Shown: positions 11,447 to 23,100 of the stretch, in pieces
How the letters are laid out: every line of letters starts with the position of its first letter
Numbering within the stretch: the first letter of the stretch is position 1
NCBI GenBank assembly: GCA_018873245.2
Contig: JAEMBT020000003.1
Coordinates: 7,955,843-8,019,842, forward strand
Source: Archegozetes longisetosus
Taxonomy: Eukaryota; Arthropoda; Arachnida; Sarcoptiformes; Trhypochthoniidae
DNA length: 64,000 nt
Direction: 5' to 3'
Notes under the pieces: generated by a model
Seen by the model: the letters and a program-made list of their open reading frames with translations, nothing else
Databases searched by the model: none
Told to the model about the DNA's origin: nothing
Made by a program: the position numbers and the translations under genes

Positions 11447-12295
11447 AGAGTATTCATTCAATAGGGGAAAACAGAATCAAATTTGGGTTTCTGCAGCCCT
11501 CTAATGTCAAATACATACACTTCAAATAATCTGATATTGGACCTTTGGACACGACAATCTTTAGTCGATTAAAGTCGAATAACTTTTGACTGGATAATTC
11601 GATTTTCAAACTGATTTCAGTTGATTGTAGTTAGATAATGGCCATTTTTGAAAATGTAACTTTTATTGAAAATTGACTAGAATAACTGTGAAAAGGGCCA
11701 TCAAAATGAAAACTCAAAATAAGGATAGACGTAAAAATAAAATTTTAGTTTTTCTGTTAATTAACTTTCCGCTCTATTGTTGTACATATTGTTAATAACT
11801 CAAATTTTCAAACGTTATTTGTGTGTTCAATTTAATTTTTAATAAACTTAATTTGAAATTAACTTTTTCAAGTTCGTTTTAACAAAAAGTGAATTAGAAA
11901 TCAATAGTTTTCATGAAAATCAAAGGTTAATTTTGATGGCCATTATCTGGCTACAATCAGCTGAAATCAGTTTGAAGATCGAATGATCCAGTCAAAAGTT
12001 ATTCGACTTTAATCGACTAAAGATAGTTGTGTCCAGGAGTGTATGCGCGCAAAACACAACATATATATAAAATTTGCATAAGTTGTATCAAAAACAAAAA
12101 CTAAGACTACTTGAGCTCGAAGAAGGTCTCCCTTTACTCCTTAACCACTGCCTCTACTGCTTAACTTTTGAAAGTTGTACTGAGCGATGCGCTATGTTTA
12201 ATTATCTGATTTTACTAATGCATAAAAGAAGTATATGTCCGTCTTGAATCAGATACTCGATTCCACAATTGATTATTAGATCACATCTATTATAT
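11447..12295. repeat. dispersed repeat, copy 2 (interrupted)
   Basis: Same block order as copy 1 at 8515-9075. The copy is split between ...ACATACACTT and GTATGCGCGCAAAACACAA by a separate 500-bp inverted-repeat element. It lacks the 178-bp insert present in copy 1. Confidence 0.75.
11541..12037. mobile_element. 497-bp fold-back element nested in repeat copy 2
   Basis: Arms of about 100 bp (11545-11645 and 11935-12036) are reverse complements at roughly 90 percent. Both contain TTTAGTCGATTAAAGTCGAA and ACTTTTGACTGGAT. The outer ends read (C)TGGACAC / TTGGACAC. The central 290 bp is AT-rich and non-coding. The uninterrupted homologous site at about 8590 shows that it is an insertion. Confidence 0.7.
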
Positions 12296-12899
12296 ATAAT
12301 CTTTGACTTATAAGTTCATTAGTGAACTATTGATAAAGCATTGCTTTCATAATTAATTTATAGATAAAGAAATAGATTATCAAAATCTAAGCTTTTAAAA
12401 AGAAAAATTCTTATTAATCATCATTGGTTTGATTCATATTGAAAGTTAATAAGTTGAAAACTAGTATCTCTCTAGTTTTTCTTAGCTTTTTGTATGAGAA
12501 TAGGATTTCTTACTGAATGGATAACAACTGCCACTCTGATCCTTTCATTATTGTAGTTAAATGGTTAAGAACTTTATAGACTACTGTTTGACCAAATAAC
12601 TTGTTTGTGCAAATCAACTCAAAAAATTTTATTTTAGTCAAAAATATATTACAATTTAAAAGTGAACTGAAGGCAAAAATCAAAATATTAGATTATCCGA
12701 TGAGAACTAAAACGTGACAAATGAATGTTAACCCTAAACACGAGACATTTATAATTTAATTTTCATGATTAGGACCCAGAATTACATTGATTGAGTGAAC
12801 AAGTAATAAATTACACATTTCCTACGTTGAATGACATGAAAAAAAAATAATCTAATTATTGAACGCACTGATTCATTGCCTAAATTTCATAGAGTTAAA

Positions 12900-13021
12900 G
12901 CCGTATTCTGAGTTGTTTAAAGCTCGATCTCGACGAGAGTTAGACTTGAAAATACAAATTTCAATAGCACTCAGTCTAACTCTCGTCGAGATCGAGCTTA
13001 AAACAGAACTCAGAATAAGGC
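12900..13021. mobile_element. 122-bp palindromic element adjacent to the RTF1 3' end
   Basis: Left arm 12900-12946 and right arm 12973-13021 are reverse complements over about 47 bp with a two-base gap and one or two mismatches. The perfect core is AGCTCGATCTCGACGAGAGT. The loop is 26 nt. It lies 31 bp past the RTF1 stop codon, so it is probably transcribed in the RTF1 3' UTR. Confidence 0.7.
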
Positions 13022-13051
13022 TCTTAGAGAATGAAAACAAAAATGAGTCAA

Positions 13052-15036
13052 TCAAATGAGTCCCTTTTTCTTTTTGTATTCATCTAAATTGAGTGAACGT
13101 CTATTTGTTGTTTTTGGTGTACTGAAAGAGTGATTAAGGGTTGTTAGAGAACTATTTGAGAATGTGTTCGCAGACGAAACGCTTGGGATTCCTATATCCA
13201 CGTCAAAGTCTATTTTAATGTCAAAATTATGAGCAGAAAATAAATCATTTTGTTGACCACTCGATGAGCCAGGAGATGAAGCCTTTTCGTAGCCTAACAA
13301 CTGTTTCTGATCGTAGTCTCCATTACTTGAATCGATTGCTGACAAATCTTTATGTTCATCAATTGATTCATTGTTAGGTTCAGATTCGACTTTGGTTTTA
13401 GCGTCATTAGAAACTGGTTGACGTTCATTGGTTTCCCTACTATTGATTTTATTTTTGTTGAACATATGAATCATGGTTGGCGTACATTTGCGTCTAGTGA
13501 AGGGGTCCTGAGAGTTGTTCAAAGCCTTATTATTAGCGCTCTGTTCAACTAATGCTTTTTCTGCTTCTTTAATATTTCTCATGCGATTTCTTTCGTTAAT
13601 ATAAGAAATGGCAGCAATATTTTGTGTTCTTTTCTTGTCTAATTGCTTGGCCTCAGAATCCAATTCATCAATTTCTTGCATAATTTTTTCGACTTTATCG
13701 TGATCTCCATTAATTTCTGCCAATTCCTTCTCTTTTAGAAGTCTAGTCTTTTTCATAGCAAAATTGACGGGACGGTTATTGAAGCGCTCTTTCTCCTGAA
13801 CTATTGATTCGATGTCATGATCACTATAGTTGTAGTTTAATGCGTTAGTGATATCGCGTTTCTTACGTTCGACAAACTCTTTTGATGGGAACTCACACCT
13901 GTCGCTAGTCATCGATTCAAACCATTTATTGAACTCGTTTGGTTCGAACTCATTATTAGACACAAATTCTAATCGATAGACACGTTCCGGTTGTCGTGCG
14001 TGCCGTAATTTGAGCCCTTTATTAGTTCGCGTTTTGCCGAGATTATAGATTTTGGGAGTTTCGATCACGTCAACGATTTGTGCAACAATATAAACGGATT
14101 TATTAGATTTAGGATTGAGACCAATACCGATTCTGACGAAACAACCGGTGACTGTTTCTTTAAAGAAGGGGGCGTGGCACCATTTCTCCATTTTATGTCG
14201 TGACAAACGAATCGAATTTAAATGTTCAATAGTGATAGACCAGGACTCAGCCTCTTCTTTATCACTCATTTGGTTCTCGTCCCAGTCGTCATCATCTTTC
14301 TTACTACTATTATTGTCATCATTTCGATTGTGTTTCACATTTTCATTATCGCTGTCATCACTCGATGACGAAGAGGATGACGAGGAAGACGAGGATTTTC
14401 GGCGAACATTTTTATCATCCTCAGAATCGGAATCAGAAGAATAGACATCAGCGGCTCTAAGACGTTGCTGTTTGAGTTTCTCTTTTTTCTTTTCTCTCTC
14501 AGCCTTCAATCCTTTGATGGCGTCCTTAACTTTTCGCTTGTCCTCCATATTTCTTCGTCGTTCGGTACTTCGAGCCGAGCATCGGTTTGTGATTTGTTCA
14601 GTTCCTTCTTCTTAGCCATTCGCAACTTCCTCTCGATCTCAAATCTAGTCTTAAGCACTTCTCTCTTTTCGCTTCTATTGAACAATTCTTGTTCTCTTTC
14701 TTTTTCTGTCATGAGAGCCAGTCTTTTCTGATCGTCTTCGTCTCCCATAAGGTTTTCATCGTATCCATCGTTAAACTCTTCCAAGTCATCGTCTTCTTCC
14801 TCGTCGTCCTCGACTTCTCCCTCTTCTTTCTCTTCATCTACCTCTTCGTGCACCTGTTTCGATGTCTTCTTCTGAGGTCGTCCCCTTTTATTCTTTGGTT
14901 TATTAGATCCCTTTGCGCTCCAGTCCGCGTCCTCGTCGTCAGAACTTGATGACGAACCACTTGAGACCGCATTTGCTTTCGGTTCGTCTAAGTCTTCGTC
15001 TGAAGAGTCCGACGAATTGCGTCTTCTTTTAGCCAT
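13052..15036 (-). CDS. RTF1: RNA polymerase-associated protein RTF1, with one frame break
   Basis: Paf1-complex component that acts with elongating RNA polymerase II. Intronless here. The first frame (ATG 15036) gives the basic start [15 protein letters not shown], an acidic stretch and the family block [20 protein letters not shown]. The second frame, open from just upstream of 14548, continues [20 protein letters not shown], an acidic Ser-rich linker, then the Plus3 domain ([53 protein letters not shown]). After that come [34 protein letters not shown] and the terminal [14 protein letters not shown]. The frames must join between about 14549 and 14611 by one lost base; no plausible intron fits. 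All conserved parts are present, so this is probably a working gene with a sequence error. Confidence 0.92.
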
Positions 15037-15614
15037 TTATACTTTAATCAATTCTATTATTTGTTGCAATATTTGATCTCGAAACTGTTTCTAAAAATTG
15101 AGTAAAATTTCATATAAAGTAATGGCTTAATATTTAATAATTTAGAAAATAATACGCATTAAAGATAGAAAAGATATCAAATATATTAAATCTAATTCGT
15201 TCAATTTCAATTAAGTTAAATATTCATTTTTTTTATATTAAAGTTAAACTTAATTTAATTAAACTGAAGTGTCATTAAGTATTAATCGAAAGAAGGACTT
15301 ACTTTTTGAAGAGATTGTGATTTAATTAAATTAACTAAAGATAATAATAGAAACAACAGTTCAATCAAATAATGACAAAGAATGCCATTTCTTGTATAAT
15401 ACCAGAAATATCGAGTTATAGTGATTATACATAAATGATGTCTTCATTTACATGCATATATTAGCTAATTAGTTAGGCTGAATTTACTAAATGATTAAAC
15501 GTATATCTAAGCGAAAATTTGAGATTAATTCTTTTCTAACCGGTTTGTCAGTATCATTTTGTGATTAAATACGAGAAAAAGTCAATATAGTCATTAATAA
15601 CAGCAAAAATAAAG
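15037..15614. other. RTF1 upstream region
   Basis: AT-rich sequence between the RTF1 start codon and the 3' side of the tRNA gene. It should contain the RTF1 promoter and 5' UTR. I see no coding exon and no convincing TATA or initiator element. Confidence 0.4.
15605..15609 (-). terminator. RNA polymerase III terminator of tRNA-Lys
   Basis: TTTTT on the minus strand, five nucleotides past the mature 3' end. Confidence 0.7.
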
Positions 15615-15687
15615 CGCCCGAACAGGGACTCGAACCCTGGACCCTTAGGTTAAAAGCCTAATGCTCTACCGACTGAGCTATCCGGGC
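15615..15687 (-). tRNA. tRNA-Lys (UUU)
   Basis: The minus strand folds as a 73-nt cloverleaf. The acceptor stem is GCCCGGA with TTCGGGC (one G-T pair), with discriminator G. The D-arm is GCTCAGTCGGTAGAGC. The anticodon loop CTTTTAA sits on the TAGG/CCTA stem, giving anticodon UUU. The T-arm is CAGGGTTCGAGTCCCTG. Internal A and B boxes are intact. A run of five T at 15609-15605 on the minus strand serves as the Pol III terminator. No intron. Confidence 0.97.
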
Positions 15688-16179
15688 TGCTCTTATACTA
15701 ACCCGCTCACAAAATGGTATTTATTCAACTGATTCACTACTGAACACTCATTAGACCAAAACTCGTCAACCGTTTACACTGTCACCTGTAATGAGAAAAA
15801 TCCGAAAGGATTTGACAACTTGTAGAACAAATACTTAAAAGTAACTAACTTCCTGAAATTAACTATGAGATATACACACTATAACAGAGCTAGTTGTCAG
15901 TTGTTGCAACTGTTTTATCACAGCATTCATTTGAACTGTCAATAATTTAATCGGTCTTCTAATAGGGTTGGCAAAGTATTCAAAAACTAACTGAAATTAA
16001 ATTCTGTGATAAACATTTTATTCACATTGAAAGGATGTTTCTGGAATGTATTCAAACATAAGGAGATAACAGAAACCACTTAATCAAAAGATGTCAATAT
16101 GACATAATTTAATACTAGAATTGATGTTAATTAATGATTGCTCGAATGCAATCTACAAAATCAATCAAATTTTATATAA

Positions 16180-18430
16180 TTAAAGCTCAGTGTGAACGTG
16201 TTCGTGGTCTTCGCTTTGCGAAGTGGTTACGCATATGGCTGGTGTTGAAAAATTCAATTCGTATTCACAACGAGACGGTTCAGAGGCAGCAGTCACTTCA
16301 TTAACAACTCCACACTTCACGTTAACGGCTACAGATCTGGCAGGTCCGTTCCAACACGTGGCCCCTCCGTCAAACATCATTTTCTGATACTTGTTAAATT
16401 CTGGTCCAATCCATTTACCCCATCGACTGGTTATCGAATAGATATTTAGAAAATGCAATTTACAGTTTTATAACAACAATATAAATAATAATTTGTTCCG
16501 TACCCTAAACTAGTCTCAGTTCCGCCACTCTTCGGTCTTTGGGACGCGCTGTCAAATGGACAAAGTTTGTAGGTATATTCGCGATCAGTAAACTCAAAGC
16601 ATTGTCCGTGAAGTGGCATAAACTCATCACTGGGTCCATAATCGGTTTCAAGGTTTACTTCTAATTCTCGTATTTTGGTTTGCATATCTAAGAATTTACC
16701 CTCAACTTCACTGTATTCATCTCTTGCTCGTTTGGCATTTTCAATCAATTGTTTAGTTTCTTCATCGTATTGAGGAGATGCTGGTTCTTGCGATGGAGTT
16801 GTTGTTTCCAACAGTTCTGCATCTCGGGGAGGGAAGAAAGGCGGTGGTTCGTTATCCTCCTCTTCATCTTCTTCGTTCTAAAATATTCATGCATGTTAAT
16901 GTTTTATGAGTTATGACTGAAAATTGATTTGTAAATAGGTGCAAAATTGCGAATGTCTACTATTGGAAGGAAATCTCACCGCAGGCTCAGTGTCTTCAGT
17001 GGGTGTGTCACTAGGAGATTCTTCGTCGTTTTGAGGTGATTCGTGTTCAACTTCATGCTCAGTTTGTGAATCAGCACTATTTTCAGGCAAATTAGCATCA
17101 TTTGATTCTGATTCTAAGGGTTTAGCTTCCTCTTTATTATATTCTTGTGTGCCATCTAAATCATGCTATTATTCATTTTGTTAGCATTAATAAAAGCGAT
17201 TAGTATTAAAACTGATTCAAAATTAATAAGATTAAAAGAGAAATAGCTATCAAACTAAAGAAGAAGAAGAAGCAAACCTGTGTTTTATCTTTGAGGTAAT
17301 ATGGCTTCATAATGATCCAACCCGACTCCACAAACTCTTCAAATTCCATTTCATTTGCAGCGTGAAGATAAAACTGTTCGTAAAAATTTTAATTAATAAT
17401 CAAAATGAAATCTTACTTAATATGAACATAAAATGAATAAAGAATCGCAACCTTTGCTTCTTCTTCAGAAACGACTCCGTCGCCGTCTTTATCAAATTTA
17501 GTGAATTTTTGAACTTCAGTATAGGAAAGTACATTATCACGATTGAGATCCATCTCTTTGAAAGCAATATCAGCTAACTTTCGATCTTCTTCCTGAGATC
17601 TTAGAATTTCTTCCTCTTCTTTTTGTTTTTTAAGTTTATCTTCTTCTTCCTTATACCTATCGAGTGCTGCCTTCTCTTTTTCTTCGGCATCTTTCTTATT
17701 GGCCTCTCTCGCATTTTTTTCTTCTTCGACTTGTGATTTTTGTTTTCTAAGTTCTTCGAGTTGTTGTTTAGAGAATTGTTTCTTTTTCCTGGCTTCTTCA
17801 ATATATTGTTCTCTTATTTGATTTCCTTCTTTAAGGAGCCTTAAATGTTTTTCTCTTTCTTCTCTTAATTGTTGCCCTAATTCCATACAATTATTGGGAC
17901 ATTGAGCAGAACTATTGTATTCATCACTCGCATCACAGCAATCTATAGAAATAAGTGAAAAATAAATTTTCAAACCAAACCAGTGATGAGTGAATTATTG
18001 ATGAAGTAGAAGATAACGATAACTTACCACATATACCATCGTTAACTCTAGAGGATGGAATTATACTCTCGATATAGCCAATGTTAGAGCAGTGAAAACG
18101 TCCATTTGGACAAGCATTAGTCCCTGGTTCGTCACTGCCGTCATCGCAGTCGCAATAGTCATCATTGACTAAAATAAACGGCAGTGTATTCGAGCCATCC
18201 AAACATTGAAACTCTTTGGTGGGATCGTAAAATACCTTCTCTGGGATGAAAGAAATATACAATAGATAAGTGGTAGGAATAGAGGTGGAGAATAGGGTAA
18301 ATGATAGCAATTTGGACATACTCGAGAGCGGGACACCTTTTGGTCTCAACACTTCAGTAACGCATTCGATTTGACTCAAAAGTGATAATAAATATATAAC
18401 TATTATGAATTGCTTTCTATTTAATTGCAT
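16180..18430 (-). CDS. PRKCSH: glucosidase 2 subunit beta
   Basis: ER-lumenal regulatory subunit of glucosidase II, which trims glucose from N-glycans in glycoprotein quality control. Exons: 18430-18322, 18240-18028, 17942-17452, 17373-17278, 17165-16980, 16877-16504, 16426-16180; 1716 nt, 571 aa. Domains in order: signal peptide (MQLNRKQFIIVIYLLSLLSQ), RPKGVPLS, two LDL-receptor-A-like modules (VNDDYCDCDDGSDEPGT; VNDGICDCCDASDEYNS), a long charged coiled coil, EF-hand-like DLNRDNVLSYTE and DKDGDGVVSEEEA, an acidic linker, and the MRH lectin domain (GRWGKWIGPE, CWNGPARSVAVNVKCG, EPSRCEYEL). It ends in HTEL, a variant of the usual HDEL retrieval signal. Intron 1 is 81 bp, a multiple of three without stops. 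A poly(A) signal AATAAA lies at 16022-16017. Confidence 0.95.
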
Positions 18431-20176
18431 TATTTATTCGCTATCAGTTATTACCAATTATTACACTTTTAAAACTTATTCAATTGTTTAAATCTACTAT
18501 TTGTTCAATACATTTATTGATGAGTTGATTGTTTGTTGTTGTTATGCAACGCATAGTTAAACAACGTGTACTTTACTATCGTCTATTCTATTCATTATTA
18601 ACGTCATTTAATTATCACGACTCTCTCCAACTTCTAACTCAAAACTTCATATTAAACTTTACGTAAAACAGAGATGGATGAGTTTGTATCGATTGTCTCG
18701 CAATTTTATGCCATTTCCTATTAATAGAAAACTTAAAATGGTTTTCATATTGGATTTTCAGTTACAATTGTAAGAGATAGAAATTTTTGGTAACCCATAA
18801 CAATTGTCTGTTAAGAATAGAGAACGCATTCATTCGAACTATGAAAACTTTGTGCAAACTTTGAATAAGTTCTAAAAACTACTCAATTGAATAAGAAGTT
18901 TATAATGTTTTTAAACAATAATTCGTGACTTATAAAATCAATTCTGATTGTACTTAATCTTCGATATCTAGATTTACTAGGAAAATAAAGAACTAGCTTT
19001 GCACTAAAACTCATAATTTGCCCTAAAATTACTAAGTTTTGATGCGATAACTGAATGAATAGGGTGTGAAATTGAATGTACACTCGTACAATAGGTCTGC
19101 TCAACTGTCTGTTAAGATATCTTGTCAGACAGTATAGTCTGTCTGGCATTCGAATCTCTTCTAATGATCGGGGAGCTGGATACCTAGTCTCATACTGAAC
19201 TGCCTAGTCTTGTGCGAAATACTTTTCTAATTAACGTTTGGATTGTAACAAATCTCAATTCAAGTATTGTTATTTGTTCGATGCAGTTCTTAATACTGAT
19301 TATGCGATTACTTTGAATAGTTTTACAGTTTTAATTCTTAAGATCTATTTTTCAAAACTATTTTCAAACAGAAATTGATGCCTTTCAATAGTTTAACTTT
19401 ATTTGAAAATAAATGCTTAGTGAGTTGATCCAAAATTTAGTATAATTTAGTACTAGAATGTTGTAAAAGCCACCGTGTGTGAGTTTGCGAGTTTAAGTTA
19501 TCATTTTTGACAATCAATTGATTTAATCAGTAATAATACACTGTTGATAAACTTAATAAATAGTACTGTAGTAGCAAATAATTGAATCCCTTAGTGAAGT
19601 TCTTTCAATTCAAATAAACGAAAACTGAATCAAATCGAAACTTTATTGATAAAAGGAATAAGATTTAATAAAAATAATTGTTTATAAACTTAATATTTTG
19701 ATTAAAGAATATTTTAAAATTCAGATAATACTAATTCCAAGATCTGGAAAAAAGAAGTCAATCCAATAAAATAGAAGTCGATTCCGACTCACAATCCATC
19801 ATAAATTCTAGTGTTTTCTCAAATTGAAATTGAGTTTGACACAAAAATACTATAAATAATTAGTTAATAGCATAGACAGTTTCAAAAGAGATTTATGGCT
19901 TCAATTCATATTGAATCATAATCTATTAAATGGATCTATTCTCTTGAAACGTTCTAGAAATATAAGTAACTTTTGATTTATCACAACTGCTGATAAAATA
20001 AGAAAAATCTGTGATTGTGGTCATTTCAATGAGAGGATTATACTCTGATATACAAACGTATTTTGAGATTAACTCTTCCGCAACAAAGAACTTGATAAGA
20101 AAATGCCATAAAACGCTAAATTGACAAATGAATAGTTAAAATTTTGCATTAAATAACAAAATATAAGACTTTGTGG
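18431..20176. other. intergenic stretch, nothing recognised
   Basis: Between the 5' end of the glucosidase II beta gene and the last LIM-gene exon. It must hold the PRKCSH promoter and the LIM-gene 3' UTR. Around 19105-19150 there is a short imperfect palindrome (CTGTCTGTTAAGATATC...CAGACAGTATAGTCTGTCTG). No exon is supported. Confidence 0.4.
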
Positions 20177-23100
20177 CTAATAATCGTTGTCAGAATTGTC
20201 TGAAACATCTTGAGAACATTCGAGATGAGCATCATTTTGATTGACATCACAACTACTATTCCTTTTGTTGGAAGTGATTTGATTGTTTGCATTTGAATCA
20301 ATATTGTTATTGTTAATGTTCTTGTTGGTCCACTTCTTGTTGTGCTGTTCGAGTCCAAAGCCTTCGTCATAGTTTCCTTTTTCCATAAATAATTGTTTGT
20401 AATGTGGAATACAATACAATTTATCGGCAGTTGTCGTGAAGTTGTCTAATCTGTAGATTAAAAAACAAATGTTCAAGTTTATCGCAAATTTTAGGAAAGA
20501 GTCAGTCAGAATAAAGGACTAATAGTACCTGAGAGCGGTTTTACACTTTATACAACGAAAGCAATTCTTATGGATTCGGATTCCACTGAACTCCAACTTC
20601 TCCATCGGATAGAGTCTCGTGCCACAAACAGAGCAAAGATCTGATAAAGCGTTAGCACCGGTTTCGTTCTATAAGTCATGGTTAGCAAAGATTAAAATTC
20701 GATAATATAAATGTTGTGGTCTGTGTTTGATTCTGTGATAACCAAAGAGATACTACATCGAATTGTTTTATTGATCAATACTTTAAACACTATTACATGA
20801 AAGCTAATCAAATAATCCATAATAAAAAGAATGCAATGCATAAAAGCACAACTACTTCAATGTATAATAAACCGAATTACGTGAAAATCATCGATAAACA
20901 ACTGCCGTGAATAAGTTAACCATAAACTTGGATTTTGTAAAATATTTCAAATACTTAAAGCCGATAGTTAAAATTGAAATCAGATAATGATTTTATATAA
21001 CGGTTTCTCTTAACAAGAGTTATTACAAGTTATATATATATTACGAAATCAACATAATTGAGGCACTGATGGGGATGACATCGGGCTCTCGTTGGCCAAT
21101 ATAATGGTCGAGTAAAAAGTCACTGTATAAGAAAATATAAAAGTAACGTTTTAAAGTTTCAAAGCAAAACTTTCGGGTTAAATAAATTGTGACGTTAATT
21201 GGTTGTATCTAATTTGGCCTGAAATCAAATTTTAAAGGGCTCTGGTCTGACATGCATTACTTAGAGATAGAGTTGATCTAAGTTATCAGTTTCTATTATT
21301 GAGCTATTAGTCACTGGTGTCTTAATATTTAGCTAAAAAGCTGTTTTGTCATTTAGATTGCAGTTATTTTCATGAAACTATGCCTTCTATGCCTCCATGC
21401 ATTGCAGCGACCCATTAGTTTGAATCTAATATTAGCAAATTATTTATTTTATTCATTCAAACATTCTTTTCAAAACTATTTCCATTTACTCACCACAAAA
21501 CGATTTACTCTTGGTTTTGGTTTCTCCGCAGGTTTTCGTTCGTCTTTGATGGCTTCAAACTTAGCCCTTAAATTTTTGGTGGTATCGATATGTGGAACGA
21601 AGTCTTCATCTTCATCATAACCAGAATTTCTCTTATTTTCGCGATCGATTTCGGCAGACCAGTTCTCGAACTTGGCTTTCAAACTTCTAGCCTTCTCTGG
21701 TTCCACTTGGATGTCATCATTCTTTAGACCCGAACGAACTGAAGACATAATAGAAATAAGGATCTTTCGCAATCAAACAAAAGACAATCTATTAATCAAA
21801 GTGAAAGACTCACTAATATTAGGATCCCTTTCAGGAGATGGTTCGTGATTATTAGGATCATTATCGGTGGTGTAATCACGGGGAGGTGTAATACGTTTCA
21901 ATGGTTTGGGACCACCTGATTGATTTTCTTTCTGATTTTCCAATGCCTTGAACTTGTCGAGCATTTTCTTCGCGGTATCGACTTTCGGAATATCTTCGAT
22001 CACATCACACGATCGAACGACATTTGGGTCACGATATAATTCAGCATTATTTTCAACAACTTCTTGCGCATCACGTGGAGGAGTGATTTGAAACCTCTTG
22101 GGTTCTTTTGGCGGTTCTTTGAAATTCTCAAAATAAGTGAAACGTTCCTGAAGTTGAGCCGAGTCGATAGTGACGTCATTGAAAACTGGTTCTCCACTTT
22201 TGACAATGTCTCCTGAATCTGGTTCGCAAGCATCAGTGATTTTAGTTCTTGGCAGACCATTGGTGTGATTCGCGTTCTGAACGGTTGGCGAGAGCGGACC
22301 CTTAGTGACCGATGCGTCGATTTGCTTGAACTTGTTGCGCGCCTCTTTTGACGCGGTGTCTTTTTCAGTGATTACACTTATTTCTTCTTCTCTCTCTTTC
22401 TTCAAGCGCTCAACTCTTTCTTCTTCAGTTTCATTATCAATGTTTCCCTTTTCGAACTTTTCTTTGATGGAAACCGCTTTGACAGAAGAATCTAAAACAA
22501 TAGCATCGGGGCGAGTTTGGGGCGCTTCACTATTAGACTCTCTACAAGCTCTTTCATAGACCTGTCTCATTGATTCAGATCTGCCTACGCTGAGTTTTTG
22601 TCTCAACTTGGCTAATTCTTCTTTAGTATCTTCTTCTTGGTCCTCTTTGTTCGTGCTGATCTTTCCTTCTTCCCATTGAGACTTCAATGATGACATACCA
22701 CTAAAAACTACTTTTTCGCGTTCACTCGAATCCCTGTGGTTATTTGCCTCGTCATCACTTGACAAATTGTCTTTATCGCCGGACACAGCGCTTTGATATC
22801 TGAATTTAAATTCGATATAAATGTTTAATCATTAATAATGCTAATTTGAATTAATTGAATAAAACATAATTTAACAATGGTTGGGTTAATGCTGTAGAGT
22901 GGTATCTATCACTGAATTAACATGAGAGATAACACTTTGCGCAGCGCTCTAAAAGGGAATATATACAAATTTGAATAATAAAAATTTGATCAATCGATAA
23001 AGTATTTGAGACTAACTTTTGCATTCTAGCGTGAATGCTTTCAGATCTTTGAAGCGAAGATTTATCAGCAACTGACAATTGAGTGCTCTGATTTTCTTGA

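Larger units (their letters stand above)
11317..13051. other. intergenic stretch with nested repeats and a hairpin element
   Basis: Holds dispersed repeat copy 2 (11447-12295) with its inserted fold-back element (11541-12037), about 550 bp of featureless AT-rich sequence (12300-12850), and a near-perfect hairpin (12900-13021) just past the RTF1 stop codon. I see no coding exon here. Confidence 0.6.

Noticed and set aside
12859..13059. Opposed 60-66 codon ORFs on both strands
   Set aside because: Both are by-products of the palindromic element; a hairpin gives mirrored frames.
14115..14949. Plus-strand ORFs opposite RTF1
   Set aside because: Ser/Leu/Phe-rich mirror frames of the acidic and Ser-rich minus-strand gene; shadows of RTF1.
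22920..22950. Extra mini-exon between LIM-gene exons 13 and 14 (GAGCGCTGCGCAAAG...)
   Set aside because: An acceptor is present but no clean donor. Direct splicing 23017 to 22799 gives an uninterrupted frame without it.
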